From Intoshia linei (Eukaryota; Orthonectida; Rhopaluridae): 26,396 bases of DNA. The position numbers and the translations under genes are program-made. Location of the stretch: the NCBI GenBank assembly GCA_001642005.1, contig LWCA01000470.1:1-26396 (forward strand), in the 5' to 3' direction. The stretch's first letter is position 1, and every line of letters begins with the position of its first letter. This document shows, piece by piece, positions 1 through 10,345 of the stretch. The notes beneath the pieces are model-generated. The model saw only the letters and a list, made by a program, of their open reading frames with translations. It made no database searches and had not been told where the DNA came from.

Positions 1-120
1 TAAAAATACATCTATAGGCAAATATACTTTTTGATCTTTAAAAAAGTGGACACCGTATTAGACATAGACATTTATTTTAATAATATAAGTAAATGATTAT
101 GTATATTTATTAAGGGATAC
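1..120. other. AT-rich flank, nothing recognised
   Basis: Short AT-rich stretch before the inverted-repeat element. I see no coding potential, RNA gene or repeat boundary in it. Confidence 0.5.
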
Positions 121-769
121 ATTTAAACTAACAGTAAATTAAATTCATTTAGCAGTAACATTACTTCAATTCACAGTATTTATTATCTGAGCTGTGATAA
201 AATGGAACAATATTAATTTTGTTAACAAACAGTTTACTATTTAGTAAAAGAGATTTGTTTGATGGTAGGGAATTAATTGTAGAATTTTCTTCATGAGGAT
301 TGAACAGAGAGGCTTATCTGAATCATCTAATTTTAATATATTGGACTTGAATGATTTACAATATTACCGATAGTAGAATAATTGTCTTCATGATGATTCA
401 AAACTACTTCTTTTTTTATCTTAATTAAATGCAATTTAATTATAACAGTAATAAGAATACAAAATAAGTTAAATGAAAAATTGAAATTTTGATTTAATAC
501 AGGTAAATGTAGACTAAATAGTAAAAGATTAATTTATTATTAACCGTGTACGTCAAGTTTTATTAACATTTTTTGATTCACGTATAAATTATATATCAAT
601 GAATGTGATGAAATTTAAGAGCTATTAAGTTTAAATACGACAATTAATAAATAATATTAATACGCATTAACGTTTTTTACTAAGCTACGCGTACTGTTAA
701 TTTTTTAAATATACTGTGAATTGAAGTAATGTTACTGCTAAATGAAGTTAATTTACTGTTCATTTAAAT
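121..769. repeat. Foldback element with 58-bp terminal inverted arms
   Basis: Positions 121-178 and 712-769 are inverted copies over 58 bp with about three mismatches. Both arms share the core AGCAGTAACATTACTTCAAT, on opposite strands. The interior (179-711) is AT-rich and has no reading frame. The layout is that of a non-autonomous inverted-repeat transposon or MITE. I cannot assign a superfamily because no clear target-site duplication is visible. The right arm ends exactly where a hAT-like terminus begins at 770, so one element may have inserted at the edge of the other. Confidence 0.75.
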
Positions 770-850
770 CAGTGGTTCTTAACCTTTTTTGGAGAATCGC
801 CCATTTTCAAACAAAAATAAAGATATCACCCCATAAAGAAAATCGATATT
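770..850 (+). mobile_element. Left terminus of a hAT-type element, partner end not found
   Basis: The sequence begins CAGTGGTTCTTAACCTTTTT, followed by a region with cgccc and caccccat. This is the familiar form of a hAT-family terminus in animal genomes. If the element starts at 770, the preceding 8 bp (atttaaat) would be its target duplication. I could not find a matching inverted end with the same 8 bp downstream. The element is therefore probably truncated, or its far end is too decayed to recognise. It might belong to the transposase fossil at 2496-4130, but nothing directly links them. Confidence 0.5.
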
Positions 851-1320
851 TTTTTAATTTACATCTAATCTACTGGTATGTTTTTGAATTTCTTAAAAAA
901 ATATTTGATGAGACACCCTAATATACATGTTAAGTGCATAATTTTCACTTTACAATACGAGTTTGGAAGAATGCATGAACTTGAAGAGTGACTCATTTAT
1001 AACACATTATATTTATGACACATTTTCAATGTGATAAATTATCACATTATCACTGATAATATATATTCATTACCAATTTAATAAATAATTAAAAATACCA
1101 ATTATGTATCAATAATTAACGGAATCAGCACTTTAGAAACATATTTCAGGTGAATTTTACCAATATTGCAAAGGATTGAATAAATATAAAAATGATAATA
1201 ACAAGTTGTATTACTTTTAGTAATTCGTTGTTGTAGTTTTAATTTAAATTTTAAACAAAATGTTTTTGAAAATGAGAATCAAAAATTACGCAGCAATGAA
1301 AAAAATCCCGAAAGAATCAA
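851..1320. other. AT-rich intergenic DNA
   Basis: No gene seen. The stretch contains short palindromic runs such as the atttatcacattatcactgat area near 1035, but nothing with defined ends. Confidence 0.4.
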
Positions 1321-1321
1321 T

Positions 1322-1965
1322 TACAGTATTCTCTCTATAACGTGTCATTCTTCGGATTTAGAAAAAGATAGAGAATTTATAACTATAGAAACAGTAGATA
1401 TAACCTTTAAATTCAAGGTTAAATTACAATAAATTTTAAATTTTAATACAAATTGTAAAGTTTAATACCAATTAATTAAAATCCTTACTTATATAAAGTA
1501 AAATAGTTAATAATGTACTTATAAATGTCTATTTATTTGTTTATTTACTTATACCAGTAAAATTAAATTTACATGTATTATTAAATTATGTGGAATTCAT
1601 TCCTCAAATGGTTAACCCTTGAAAGTAAGGAGGTCGAGTTTTACAAATTCCATATTCTTATAACAGTTTTTCAGAATGATGTTTTATCGCAAATTTCAAT
1701 TTCAGAAATTGAGTCCTTCAAGGTTAAAAACCCCAGTTGTTCTTTGCTTTTAAATTCAAATTCGTCCTAGAATTATAAAAAAACCCTCTAATAAAAAATT
1801 TTAAATGCACTAATATTATAATAATTTTCAATTTCAAAATCTTATATCTTCACGACCAAAACCACAAATTACCCTTTTTTGTAAAGATAAATAGTCTTAG
1901 AATTTTATGCAACATAAATTCTGGGATGGTTTTTAAATTCATAAGCCTTATCATAAATTAGTTTT
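1322..1965 (+). repeat. Dispersed repeat, copy 1 (decayed)
   Basis: This copy shares several ordered blocks with the copies at 22884-23270 and 26161-26396. They are acagtattc...ctctataac.cgtcattc (about 1322-1350), ccttacttatataa (about 1484) and a ttagaatttta block (about 1895). The last is an ...ttcataa...ttatcataaatt block near 1935-1960. The order and orientation match the other copies, but the spacing is enlarged and the sequence diverged. The short open frame at 1588-1770 lies inside and has no recognisable protein similarity. The family is probably a transposable element, class unknown. Confidence 0.45.
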
Positions 1966-2495
1966 TATTATTATTTATTCTATTATGACAAAAGTGAATT
2001 CCATTATTCTATACAAAATATTATTCACTACATATTAATGATATTAAATTAATTATTAGTAAAATTAAACTGTTATATTTTTATTCTTTTTTTTGCTTTG
2101 CCGCGCAAATTTCAAATTTGCAAGTGTCTGCTTTATTAATTGCGCCATTTTGATACAGATAACATTTATTTAATTTGAGTAACTATTACAACAATAATTT
2201 TATTATACTTTATTTTCACTAGCTTTTTTGTTTTGCACGGCTTATAAAGATGGCTAAATTTGCGTAAGGTAGACAGTGATATTGAATATATAATTGACAT
2301 GGTGTCTGTATTATTATAATATTTTTTGGAAAGCATAGTGTACTTTAATCATGGTAAATACAATAATAAAAAAATAAATATACAGTAAATGTAAATTTAA
2401 TTTAAATTTGAAAATCGATAGTTACAAAATTTAAAAAAATTAAAATAAATTAAATTTGTAATAGAATATTATCATTGTGTATTATCAATTATGTT
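1966..2495. other. Gene-free AT-rich DNA 5' of the transposase remnant
   Basis: No supported gene. The stretch holds a perfect short palindrome, gcaaatttcaaatttgc, near 2106-2122. It may include the lost left end of the hAT element, but no terminal CA.TG-like inverted repeat can be matched to the right side. Confidence 0.35.
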
Positions 2496-4130
2496 ATGAA
2501 AAGAAGAACCTTAGAGGACATTATATGTAGTTTTGTTGTCAAAAGTAGTTTTTCATTTAGATCAATAGCTACAAATGAATGTATCCAATATTGCCTTAAA
2601 CGCGATGGATTTTGTAAAGTATAAAGTCCGGTCAGTGTTCAAGCAATTGTTCATGCAGCTGCGGAAAAGCAGAGGAAAAAACTAATGAATCAATTTAAAA
2701 TACTAATTTAATCTGGAGCGTCATTCTCATTGACTATAAATGAATGGACTTCAGTAAAAATTAGACTCTACACTAATATTAACGTACACGTTAATTCTAC
2801 TTATTTTAATTTGGGACTGAAACGTATATCTGGGAAAATGTTAGTGATGGCTCTAAAGCACATGTTATTGAATTTTTAAAATCTTTCGATATTGATATCT
2901 CTGCAAATATTGTATGTTTGGTAACAGATGGGGCTCCTGTTATGGTAAAAATGGGACAGTCAATGATTTGTGAACATCAAATATGTTTGGCTCATGGTTT
3001 GAATCTATGCGTAAAAGATCTTTTTATGTAAACAAAACAAAATCGAATATAAACCAATCTAGTTTAATGCTATTTAAAAACGTAAATCTAGATTCTTATG
3101 AAAGTGAAAGTGAAAACGAACTTGAAGATAATGAACACGGAGATAAAGATTTTGATTTAATACAAACTGCAGGTGATGTTATTCGAAAATTAAGAAAATG
3201 TGTAAAATTATTTAGAAAATCACTGACCCGAAATGATATTTTGCAAAAATGTATCAAAAAAGACCATGGGACTGAATCACTTCTGAAAATAGATGTTTAC
3301 ACAAGATGGGGAAATCTTATCGAAATGATATCATCGTTCATAAAGGTTTACCCTTAGATATCTGTCTTAGATGAAATGGCTGCTCCGATATTTTTTAATG
3401 ACGGCGATGTTGACTTACTTCAATTTATGACATTTTGGAACCAATTCAGGTGGCAATGAAAGCTTTATGTCGTGAGGATGCAATTATACTATCTGCAGAT
3501 ACCATTTTTAAATTTCTCTTAAAAAAAATTTCTGGGATAAAAAGTATCCTACATTGTATTATGTATAAATCACTGCGAAAAAGATATAATAAGCAAAGAA
3601 ATAAAAATTTGATTTGTCTCATGCGTTATCTAAAAGATCCTAAATCACTAAACAAATTAGAAGTCGATCCTCTATTTGAAATGGTAGATAGGGATATCAT
3701 TCGAAATCTTACAGTGTCATTAATTTCAAGGCTATTTAATAATCGTAAAATTATTTTAGAGGATGTCACTGAAACTATTATTAATAAAAAAAGTTTGGAA
3801 TATCGACTATTATCTACCTCAGAACAATTAGATTTGGAAATTAACACACAATGTAACATGGATAAAAGAGTTGATACTTGATGTTGACACTATTGATAGT
3901 GAAGGTGATAATATTGAAATAATAGTTGATAGAGAAATGAAAATGTTTGAAGCTTCTATGAATCGAGTTGGTTATCTAGAAAAACTTTATATAGCATTGA
4001 TGAATATTCGACAACTTCTATCTGTTCAGAGCAAGCATTTAGTCATTCAGGAATTATCATTTCCAAAATTAGAAATCGATTAGGTGATGAATCAATAAAT
4101 GATATATGTTTTTTAAAAAATTATAAATAA
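2496..4130 (+). pseudogene. hAT-family transposase, broken remnant
   Basis: A hAT transposase of the type found in BED-finger elements can be read through several frames. The N-terminal part (from MKRRTLEDII at 2496) carries stops near 2624 and 2709. After these come the hallmark SLTINEWTSV block, then TDGAPV and CLAHGLNLCVKDL in a shifted frame. Another shift near 3040 leads to RKLRKCVKLFRKS and a TRWGNL block (to 3357). The segment at 3435-3881 continues with EALCR-type (MKALCREDAIIL) and RYLKDP blocks. The C-terminal hATC dimerisation block reads SEQAFSHSGIIISKIRNRLG after a further shift near 4012, and ends at the stop 4128-4130. No intact BED finger is visible. With at least two stops and three frameshifts it cannot encode a working enzyme. 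Confidence 0.85.
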
Positions 4131-4476
4131 ATTTTTGAATGGTATTTCTATATATAATTTCCTTTAAGAACAATATTTCATTTTTTACTGTTTTACTAGT
4201 AATTTTTTTTAAAATTTACTGGTAAATTGTTAACCCTAATTCCAACGTTATTATACAATTATATTTAAATTCTTATTATTTTGTTAGAATAAGACTTATA
4301 ATTGTAAGCTAAAATTTTATAAAATCGAAAGGTAAAAGCATTGGATTATATTTTAAAAATTAGTGTACTTTTTCCTCTATATATAAAATAACATGCAACC
4401 GTAATATGAAAAATTTAACTAATAAATCCAAAAATTGTAAAATAAATTTTCGAGCGATAATTAAAAAAAATCCAAA
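4131..4476. other. Intergenic region upstream of DDX49
   Basis: AT-rich 346 bp between the transposase fossil and the helicase start. It should contain the DDX49 promoter and perhaps the hAT right end, but I see no clear TATA box or inverted terminus. Confidence 0.4.
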
Positions 4477-6290
4477 ATGAACGAAAAAAAAGATTCTGAA
4501 TTGGAAATAAAACAAAACGAATCAATCGACAATAAACTAGTAATAAAAGACAATAATAAAACATTTCAAAATTTAAATTTAAAACAATGGCTGATAGATC
4601 AATGTTTAAAATTAGCCATAAAAAGTCCTACACCAGTCCAAACTGAATGTATCCCTGAAATCTTGAAAGGAAATGACGTGATAGCTATAGCTGAAACAGG
4701 TTCCGGCAAAACAGCCACATTTGTACTACCAATATTACATCAACTATTTCAAGACCCATACGGAATATACGCATTAATATTAACACCAACCAGAGAATTA
4801 GCATATCAAATTTCTCAACAATTTAAATCATTAGGTCGCTCCGCATCAATTCGAGTTTGTTTAATAACTGGAGGTCAAGACTTGGCTAAAGAATCTAGAG
4901 AATTATTGACTAAACCTCATATTGTTGTATCTACACCAGGTCGAATGGCACATCATATTGAATCTAAAAATATCATACTAAACAAGATTAAATTTCTAGT
5001 AATGGATGAAGCTGACCGATTGCTCGAGGACAATTTTAATAGTCAAATTGAACAAATTTTTAAAGTCATTCCTGAAAATAGACAAACTCTGTTGTTTAGT
5101 GCTACCTCCACTAACGTTTTAAAATCTTTGCCTAGTTCTTCAAACAGAAAACCATTTGTATATGGGCTCGATACCCAACCAACTACAGTTACTGAATTGG
5201 ATCAAAGATATATTTTTATGCCTGCAAACATGAAGGACGCAGTTCTGTTTAGTCTTATTGATAAATTTGAACAAAAAAATCCTTACAGTTTGATTATGGT
5301 GTTTACAAATACTTGCAAGTATTGTCAAGTTTTAAAAATGGTTGCAATGAATGTTGGACTCAAATGTGTTTGTATTCATTCTTTGATGAAACAGAAGGAT
5401 CGCATTGATTCTCTCAATAGGTTCAAGTCTAATATTGTTAAAATTTTGTTTGCTACTGATGTTGCTAGTAGAGGTCTCGATATTCCCGCCATCGATCTTG
5501 TTGTCAATCATAATGTACCAACTCGTGCCAAGGATTATGTTCATCGTGTTGGGAGGACTGCTAGAGCCGGTATATTTTATACATTTCTTGATGATTTATT
5601 AGTTGGCCAAAAAAAAATCAATTTTCTGGAACCTTTTTCATTTTTGCAGAAATGGATCGGCTAATAATTTTTATTGCGGGTCAAAAAAAAATTGGATGTT
5701 TTTTATATTTTTAACTTAAATCTTATAGAACTCATCCAATTCTCTAATTTGAGAGTGTACACTTTAGTGCAGAGCCGAACCTACCATACTTGAGCACTCC
5801 CAGCTTCTCCTCCACTGGAAATCAAAAATAAGCTCTAAGAATTTTTTCAGAAACGAAGGTAATGGTATATAACCACTAACCACCTCAGTCGGTATGCACT
5901 TGAAAGTTTAAATTGACATCAAAATAGTTGATATTGAATATTATTGTTGAAAAACGATGATCCTACTTTATTACGTCGAGTCCCGTCAAGAAAACATCCT
6001 AGGTACTGTCGGTTATGCCGTTTAATGTATCAATTTCATTTTTTAAATTTAAATTTATTTATAATGTAGGCCGAGTTGGTTCTGCTATAACACTTGTAAA
6101 CCAATTTGAAGTGAATTTACTTCATTCCATCGAAGATTCGATTGGTAAAAAACTGATTGAAAAAAAAGCAAATAACGACGAAATATTGAAAATTCTCACT
6201 GAAATCACCGTTTTAAAAAGAGGTTCGGAAATTAAACTTGAAGAAATTGAATTTGGTGACAAAAGAAAGAAAAAAAGAAAAATTGTATAA
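4477..6290 (+). CDS. DDX49: DEAD-box ATP-dependent RNA helicase DDX49 (yeast Dbp8 homologue)
   Basis: Two exons, 4477-5569 and 6070-6290, joined across a 500-bp GT-AG intron, give 437 aa. Seen: Q-motif region around residues 30-60, Walker A AETGSGKT (72-79), PTRELA (104-109), TPGR (153-156), DEAD (177-180), SAT (208-210), then RGLDIP and HRVGRTARAGRVG, the last spanning the splice. The order and spacing match a complete superfamily-2 helicase core. Known for the family: DDX49/Dbp8 is a nucleolar helicase needed for 18S rRNA maturation in the small-subunit processome. DPYGIYALILTPTRELAYQI and the LDQRYIF stretch favour DDX49 over other DEAD-box members. The tail is short and ends in a basic KRKKKRKIV, likely a nuclear or nucleolar signal; the longer vertebrate tail is missing. 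RPSA follows on the same strand, but as a separate gene. Confidence 0.93.
5570..6069 (+). other. DDX49 intron, 500 bp
   Basis: The donor is gtatat and the acceptor atgtag. The frame resumes exactly as G-R-V-G-S in the helicase. Reading straight through would end the protein at 5664 after an unrelated tail. I see no transposon terminus or RNA gene inside. Confidence 0.8.
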
Positions 6291-6729
6291 AACTTTGCTT
6301 TCATGTAAATTAAACTTGAAATTTATTTATTCATTTTTGTATTTAAATTTTAATTGATTAAATTTATGTAATTCAACGTTTGTTGAATCCAATTAATCTT
6401 GGTCGATTTGATTTATAAACTCTTTCGCAACCAAATAGTCTCGAAATTTAAAAGAACTTACACGTTACAAAAAAAATTTTATCAATTTTTGACGAAAATT
6501 TTTTTTAATTATTATAAAATTTAAAATATTAAAAAATTGTAAAGTGAAAATTAAAACTACAAAGATTACGAAAATAAAAATTAAAAAATTATTACAATTT
6601 GTAATTGACAAAATTGACAATTTAAAAATAAAGTTAGTCAAACTTATTTGGTTACATTTAGACAATTATCAATTATCGCTACATATTGTGGTTTATATTT
6701 ATAATTTATTTCATTACAAATATCTGAAA
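6291..6729. other. Intergenic region between DDX49 and RPSA
   Basis: 439 bp, AT-rich. An open frame in the RPSA frame runs upstream of the chosen start (from 6544), but it encodes a lysine/isoleucine-rich stretch typical of random AT-rich DNA. I treat it as 5' flank or leader. Confidence 0.5.
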
Positions 6730-8723
6730 ATGTATGAATCTTTATACCCCTTGTCTCTTCAAAAAGAAGATTTAGAAAAAATGCTTTTGTGTACTGTTCA
6801 CATTGGCAGTAAAAATTGTCATTATCAAATGGAAAAATATGTTCACAAAAGACGTGAAGATGGTAATTTTGTATAAAAATTTAAAAAAATATAATTTACA
6901 AAATTAATTTTAGTTTTATTAATTTCAACTAAAGGGTGTTTATTTAGGTGTTCATTTAATAAATCCAATCAAAACATGGGAAAAAATTTTATTGGCAGCT
7001 CGCGTTATTGCTGCAGTCGATAATTCGGCAGATATTGTTGCTGTTAGTGCGAGAAATTCTGGTCAAAGATGTATGATTAAATTGTGTAAATATCTCGGTG
7101 GAACAGCTATCCCCGGTAGATTTACACCCGGTACTTTCACCAACCAAATTCAGGTATGATTACAAACTTTTTTATTGGTTTTTACTTAATTAAATTTATG
7201 TCTAGAAAGCTTTTAAAGAACCATCAATTTTGATTACTGTTGATCCTAAAAATGACAAACAGGCCATAACTGAAACTGGTTATGTTAATGTTCCCGTCAT
7301 TGCTCTGTGTAATGTTGACAGTCCTCTCAAGAATGTTGATATTGCTATTCCATGCAATAATAACGTAATTTTTTTGTTGTAGAAAATGTATTTATCAGAT
7401 TACTGGTAACTTGATAAATGTGTCACACAGAAATGTTGAACGCACGAAATATTTCCTAAAATTTTGAAACTTGGTAATAATGGTTCCATTGCATTTATTG
7501 CGGAACGTTAATTTCACATTTTATTTTTAGTCGAATATTTAAAACGATGATAAAGATTAATAAAGAAACCTTATGAAAATATTGTCTTTATTACTTTTTC
7601 ATATTCCTAATTTAACATTGAAGTTTTCAAAAATTTTTGAGATAGAAATCCAGACTTTTTAGTTTAAATATATAAGCTTACTTTTAATAGTTTTTGAAAC
7701 GGATGAATATTTTAATTTGATTGATTATTGACCTTAAGGGTGTGACAATTTTAAAAATTAAGTCCAGGCTCGGAAAAAGTTGAGTAATTAATCAAAAATG
7801 ACAATACAAAAAAAATAATTAAATTAGATAAATATTTGCCGAGACGCTTGCCAGTTTAAAGGTACCATACAAAATTAAAATATAACTTTTTTATGGAATG
7901 TTATCATGGTATGTGCTACCAATGATTTAAGTGATATTGAGTTGATCACCATTTTTTTGATTATTCACTTTGTATCTTTAAATTCAATTCTACCTCGTTT
8001 ACTTTTTATTTTATAAGTGTTTAAAGTTACAATTTTTAATTGATATCAATTGTAACTAAAAACAAATAAAGTAAAGTTGAATTTAAAGATGCAGAGTTGA
8101 TAACCAAACATGGTGATCAACTTAATAACAGTCAAATAATAGGTATCACATCCCATGGTATCTTATGTCCTAAGCCAGCGATTCCAAAATGCAGATACGT
8201 GTAAAAACTTTTTGAAAATTGAATTTATGTCTATAATTTTAATTTAGTGAACTGTGAGTATTTTCATAGTAAATTTCCCATTCGTTGTAAAAAAATACGA
8301 AAACCTGCCCTAAAAAACATGAAAAACTTTTACTTTATGTAAGTACGAATTATTTAATTTAGAGCTATTTATCGATTGGATTAGTTAGCTATTTAATTAC
8401 ACGTGAAGTTCTCTATTTGCGAGGCGAATTGGATCGAAATGTTGGATGGGACATTCAAGTTGACAATTTTTTGAGTATCGAAGAGGTAAATTTCAATTTA
8501 ATGTGAAACTTTAAAATTTAATGAATAGATGGAACGAGAGAGGAAAAAGGGTGAACAAGATATGAATAGACGAGATGACAACATGCGAAATCTCAACGAG
8601 GAAGTAGAGGTATATATTTCAATTACAATTTATGTTAACATTTCATATTAGTTAAAGAATTCAAACAAAATGAGTGATCCAACAGACACTGAATTGGGAG
8701 AATGGGGTGGTCCAGCAGTGTAA
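6730..8723 (+). CDS. RPSA: 40S ribosomal protein SA (uS2, laminin-receptor homologue)
   Basis: Six exons: 6730-6862, 6948-7153, 7206-7364, 8363-8485, 8529-8609 and 8652-8723, giving 257 aa. The start at 6730 gives an N-terminus of normal length ([15 protein letters not shown]). Seen: a uS2 core with HIGSKN (25-30), [10 protein letters not shown] (54-63), [14 protein letters not shown] (100-113), [13 protein letters not shown] (142-154) and DIAIPCNN (158-165). Known role: the protein sits on the head/platform of the small ribosomal subunit and is required for 18S processing, the same process as DDX49 upstream. Odd: the nearly universal MPDLYFYRDPEE block after the core is replaced by [11 protein letters not shown]. 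The residues just before it ([12 protein letters not shown]) also depart from the usual form. The tail is charged and Arg/Glu-rich, ending LGEWGGPAV, with only one Trp-acidic motif instead of the animal repeats. The 998-bp third intron holds a foldback repeat. Confidence 0.93.
7365..8362 (+). other. RPSA intron 3, 998 bp
   Basis: The donor is gtaatt and the acceptor aatttag. The frame runs PCNN-N|SYLSIGL across it. The other four RPSA introns are 42 to 85 bp. The excess length is partly explained by the foldback repeat at 7901-8161. Some animal RPSA introns host H/ACA snoRNAs; I could not build a convincing two-hairpin H/ACA fold here by eye. Confidence 0.75.
7901..8161. repeat. Imperfect palindromic (foldback) repeat inside RPSA intron 3
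   Basis: The two halves are inverted copies around position 8031. gttgatcaccat (7941-7952) mirrors atggtgatcaac (8110-8121), and tatctttaaattcaa (7973-7987) mirrors ttgaatttaaagat (8077-8090). The outer 42 bp of each arm match at roughly three positions in four. The centre contains gttacaatt...aattgtaac. It is probably a decayed MITE. No target duplication could be fixed, so the superfamily is unknown. Confidence 0.7.
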
Positions 8724-8733
8724 TAGATTGTGA

Positions 8734-8745
8734 AATAAATTTATT
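8734..8745. promoter_or_regulatory. Palindromic, bidirectional poly(A) signal shared by RPSA and RFC5
   Basis: The 12 bp aataaatttatt is a perfect palindrome, so each strand reads AATAAA. It lies in and next to the 17-bp gap between the RPSA stop (8721-8723) and the RFC5 stop (8741-8743, minus strand). On the minus strand the hexamer overlaps the RFC5 stop codon. Cleavage normally occurs 10-30 nt downstream, so each mRNA would end inside the other gene's last exon. The role is inferred from sequence and position. Confidence 0.6.
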
Positions 8746-10059
8746 CAACCTTTATATAATATCTAACAATTGAAACCATTGCTATAAGACTCGATAGTTG
8801 GATTTTTTCACTTGTGGATCTCGACAATCGTTCTTCTATTATAGCAAGTTGACTAAGCATGTACATTTTAATTTGAGGGGGAAATGAAAATTTAAGTACA
8901 TATTGGCTTATTCTGTACAGTATATCCATTAACGAAAACCCTCTTTTTTGTTTTATTTTGGTAATTTTAATGAAACAGTCTTGAACTGTGTCGTTCATCA
9001 AAACGCTTACAATGTACTCTATTTCTTGTGGAGTTGGTTGACCGACAGACGTGTATACTGAGTCTGAGTTGATTTTATCGTGGGATAAGTGGCACGATTG
9101 TAATATGTTTATTGCTCTACGCATGTCTCCTTCGCATAATGTTGATAATGCGTCAATTGCTTTATAGTCTATTTCCACCTTTTCTTTTTTAGAAATTTCA
9201 GATATTTTTGATATGATCAGTTCTTTGTCCAGAGGGCTGTAACGATATCGTGTGCATCGAGATTGAATTGCCGGTATTATTTTGTTTAGATAATTGCAAA
9301 TTAAACAAAATCTTACCGTTTGAGTGTATTTTTCGATTACTCGTCGTAATCTAAAAGTGATAATATTAATAAAGAAATCACACCTACAATTAAAATTTTA
9401 TTAAGCCCCTTATTTAAAAAAAGTGTATTTTTTGGATTGGCGTAAAGGAAATTTTTGTAAAAAGGGTCATCAACAAATTCGAAAATCTAAGCCGCGATTT
9501 GGGAAACACTGATTTAATGAATCTAACTTATATTAAGGTACGCGACATTTATATGGGTCAACGACGGGAAATGTACGGGCATATCTATCCTAAAATAATG
9601 GTCGTAAGCTGAATAATAATTTTTTCATTAAAAAACTAAAGTAGTATTTAACATTGAAATAAAAAATTACGCGCTTTGAGCATCTTTAGTCATTGAATCA
9701 GCTTCATCCAAAATAATTAATTTAAATTTATTACATTTAACAGTGGACTTGGTAGAAGCAAATTGTATAATTTTATTTCGAATAGTTGCGATTCCTCGAT
9801 CATCTGAAGCGTTCAACTCTAATACTAAACTGTACCTTTGATCTTTTTCGTAAATTTCATTAGCCAAGGCTAATATTGTACTGGTTTTTCCAGTTCCAGG
9901 GGGTCCATAAAACAACAAATGTGGCATGTTATTTTCAGAAACAAATTTTTTCAATGTCGTTATAATTTCATTATGAGATGCCAAATCGGAAATGTTTTTA
10001 GGTCTATATTTTTCTATCCATGGAATGTTTTGAATATTGGACATAATAAAATTGTTCAA
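8741..10059 (-). CDS. RFC5: Replication factor C small subunit (RFC5, yeast Rfc3 type)
   Basis: Two exons on the minus strand, 9671-10059 and 8741-9350, joined over a 320-bp intron, give 332 aa (human RFC5 is about 340). Seen: IPWIEKYRP (12-20), Walker A GPPGTGKT (52-59), LNASDDRGI (82-90), Walker B ILDEAD (116-121), then LRRVIEKYT across the junction, the CLICNYLNKIIPAIQSRCTR block with the SRC motif, GDMRRAINILQ, and a C-terminal helical collar with EKIQLSSLIA. Known role: RFC loads the PCNA clamp at primer-template junctions using ATP. The DEAD Walker B and the wording of the SRC block place it with RFC5 rather than RFC2 or RFC4. The start is 10059; an in-frame Met five codons later is also possible. 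It is convergent with RPSA. Confidence 0.93.
9421..9511. mobile_element. Probable small hAT remnant in the RFC5 intron
   Basis: The right side ends ccgcgatttgggaaacactg at 9511. Read on the other strand this is CAGTGTTTCCCAAATCGCGG, nearly the same terminus as the element at 24809. A decayed left end may start at 9421 (aagtgtattttttggattgg). The flanking octamers atttaaaa and atttaatg agree at six of eight positions. The right end is convincing; the left end and target duplication are weak. Confidence 0.45.
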
Positions 10060-10345
10060 TAAATGCGGTTTTTAAAGTTTCCACGTAATTTTTTTTAAAA
10101 TAAATTTGTGTTTATTGCAACAAATGAATAAAATACATGCATAATTTTTACATTTGTATTTTTATAGTATATTTAGTGCATTTAACGACAGGTAGTAACC
10201 CAAAATACCGCAATTTAATTCGAAAGAGGATAACGATTCATTAAAATTTCTACAATAAATTGACAATCCAAGGTTCTTGGGTCAAGAAACTTTTTAATAT
10301 AACGAACAAAGTGATTAATTAGTTGTTACTAAAATTGATAAAGAT
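10060..10345. other. Spacer between the NF-X1 gene stop and the RFC5 start
   Basis: 286 bp separating two tandem minus-strand genes. A minus-strand AATAAA (tttatt at 10111-10116) could serve the NF-X1 gene, only about 50 bp before the RFC5 start codon. The RFC5 promoter must also lie here or upstream. Confidence 0.4.

Noticed and set aside
1588-1770. 60-codon open frame
   Set aside because: Lies in a dispersed-repeat copy, shows no protein pattern, and is expected by chance.
2983-3881. Two separate small genes at 2983-3357 and 3435-3881
   Set aside because: They are consecutive pieces of one frameshifted hAT transposase, as shown by the order of family motifs.
6544-6729. Upstream in-frame extension of RPSA beginning MKIKTTK
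   Set aside because: Lys/Ile-rich and unlike any uS2 N-terminus. The start at 6730 gives the normal length before the conserved HIG block.
7365-7900. Possible H/ACA snoRNA in RPSA intron 3, as in some animals
   Set aside because: I could not find two hairpins with properly spaced H and ACA boxes by eye; a dedicated search is needed.
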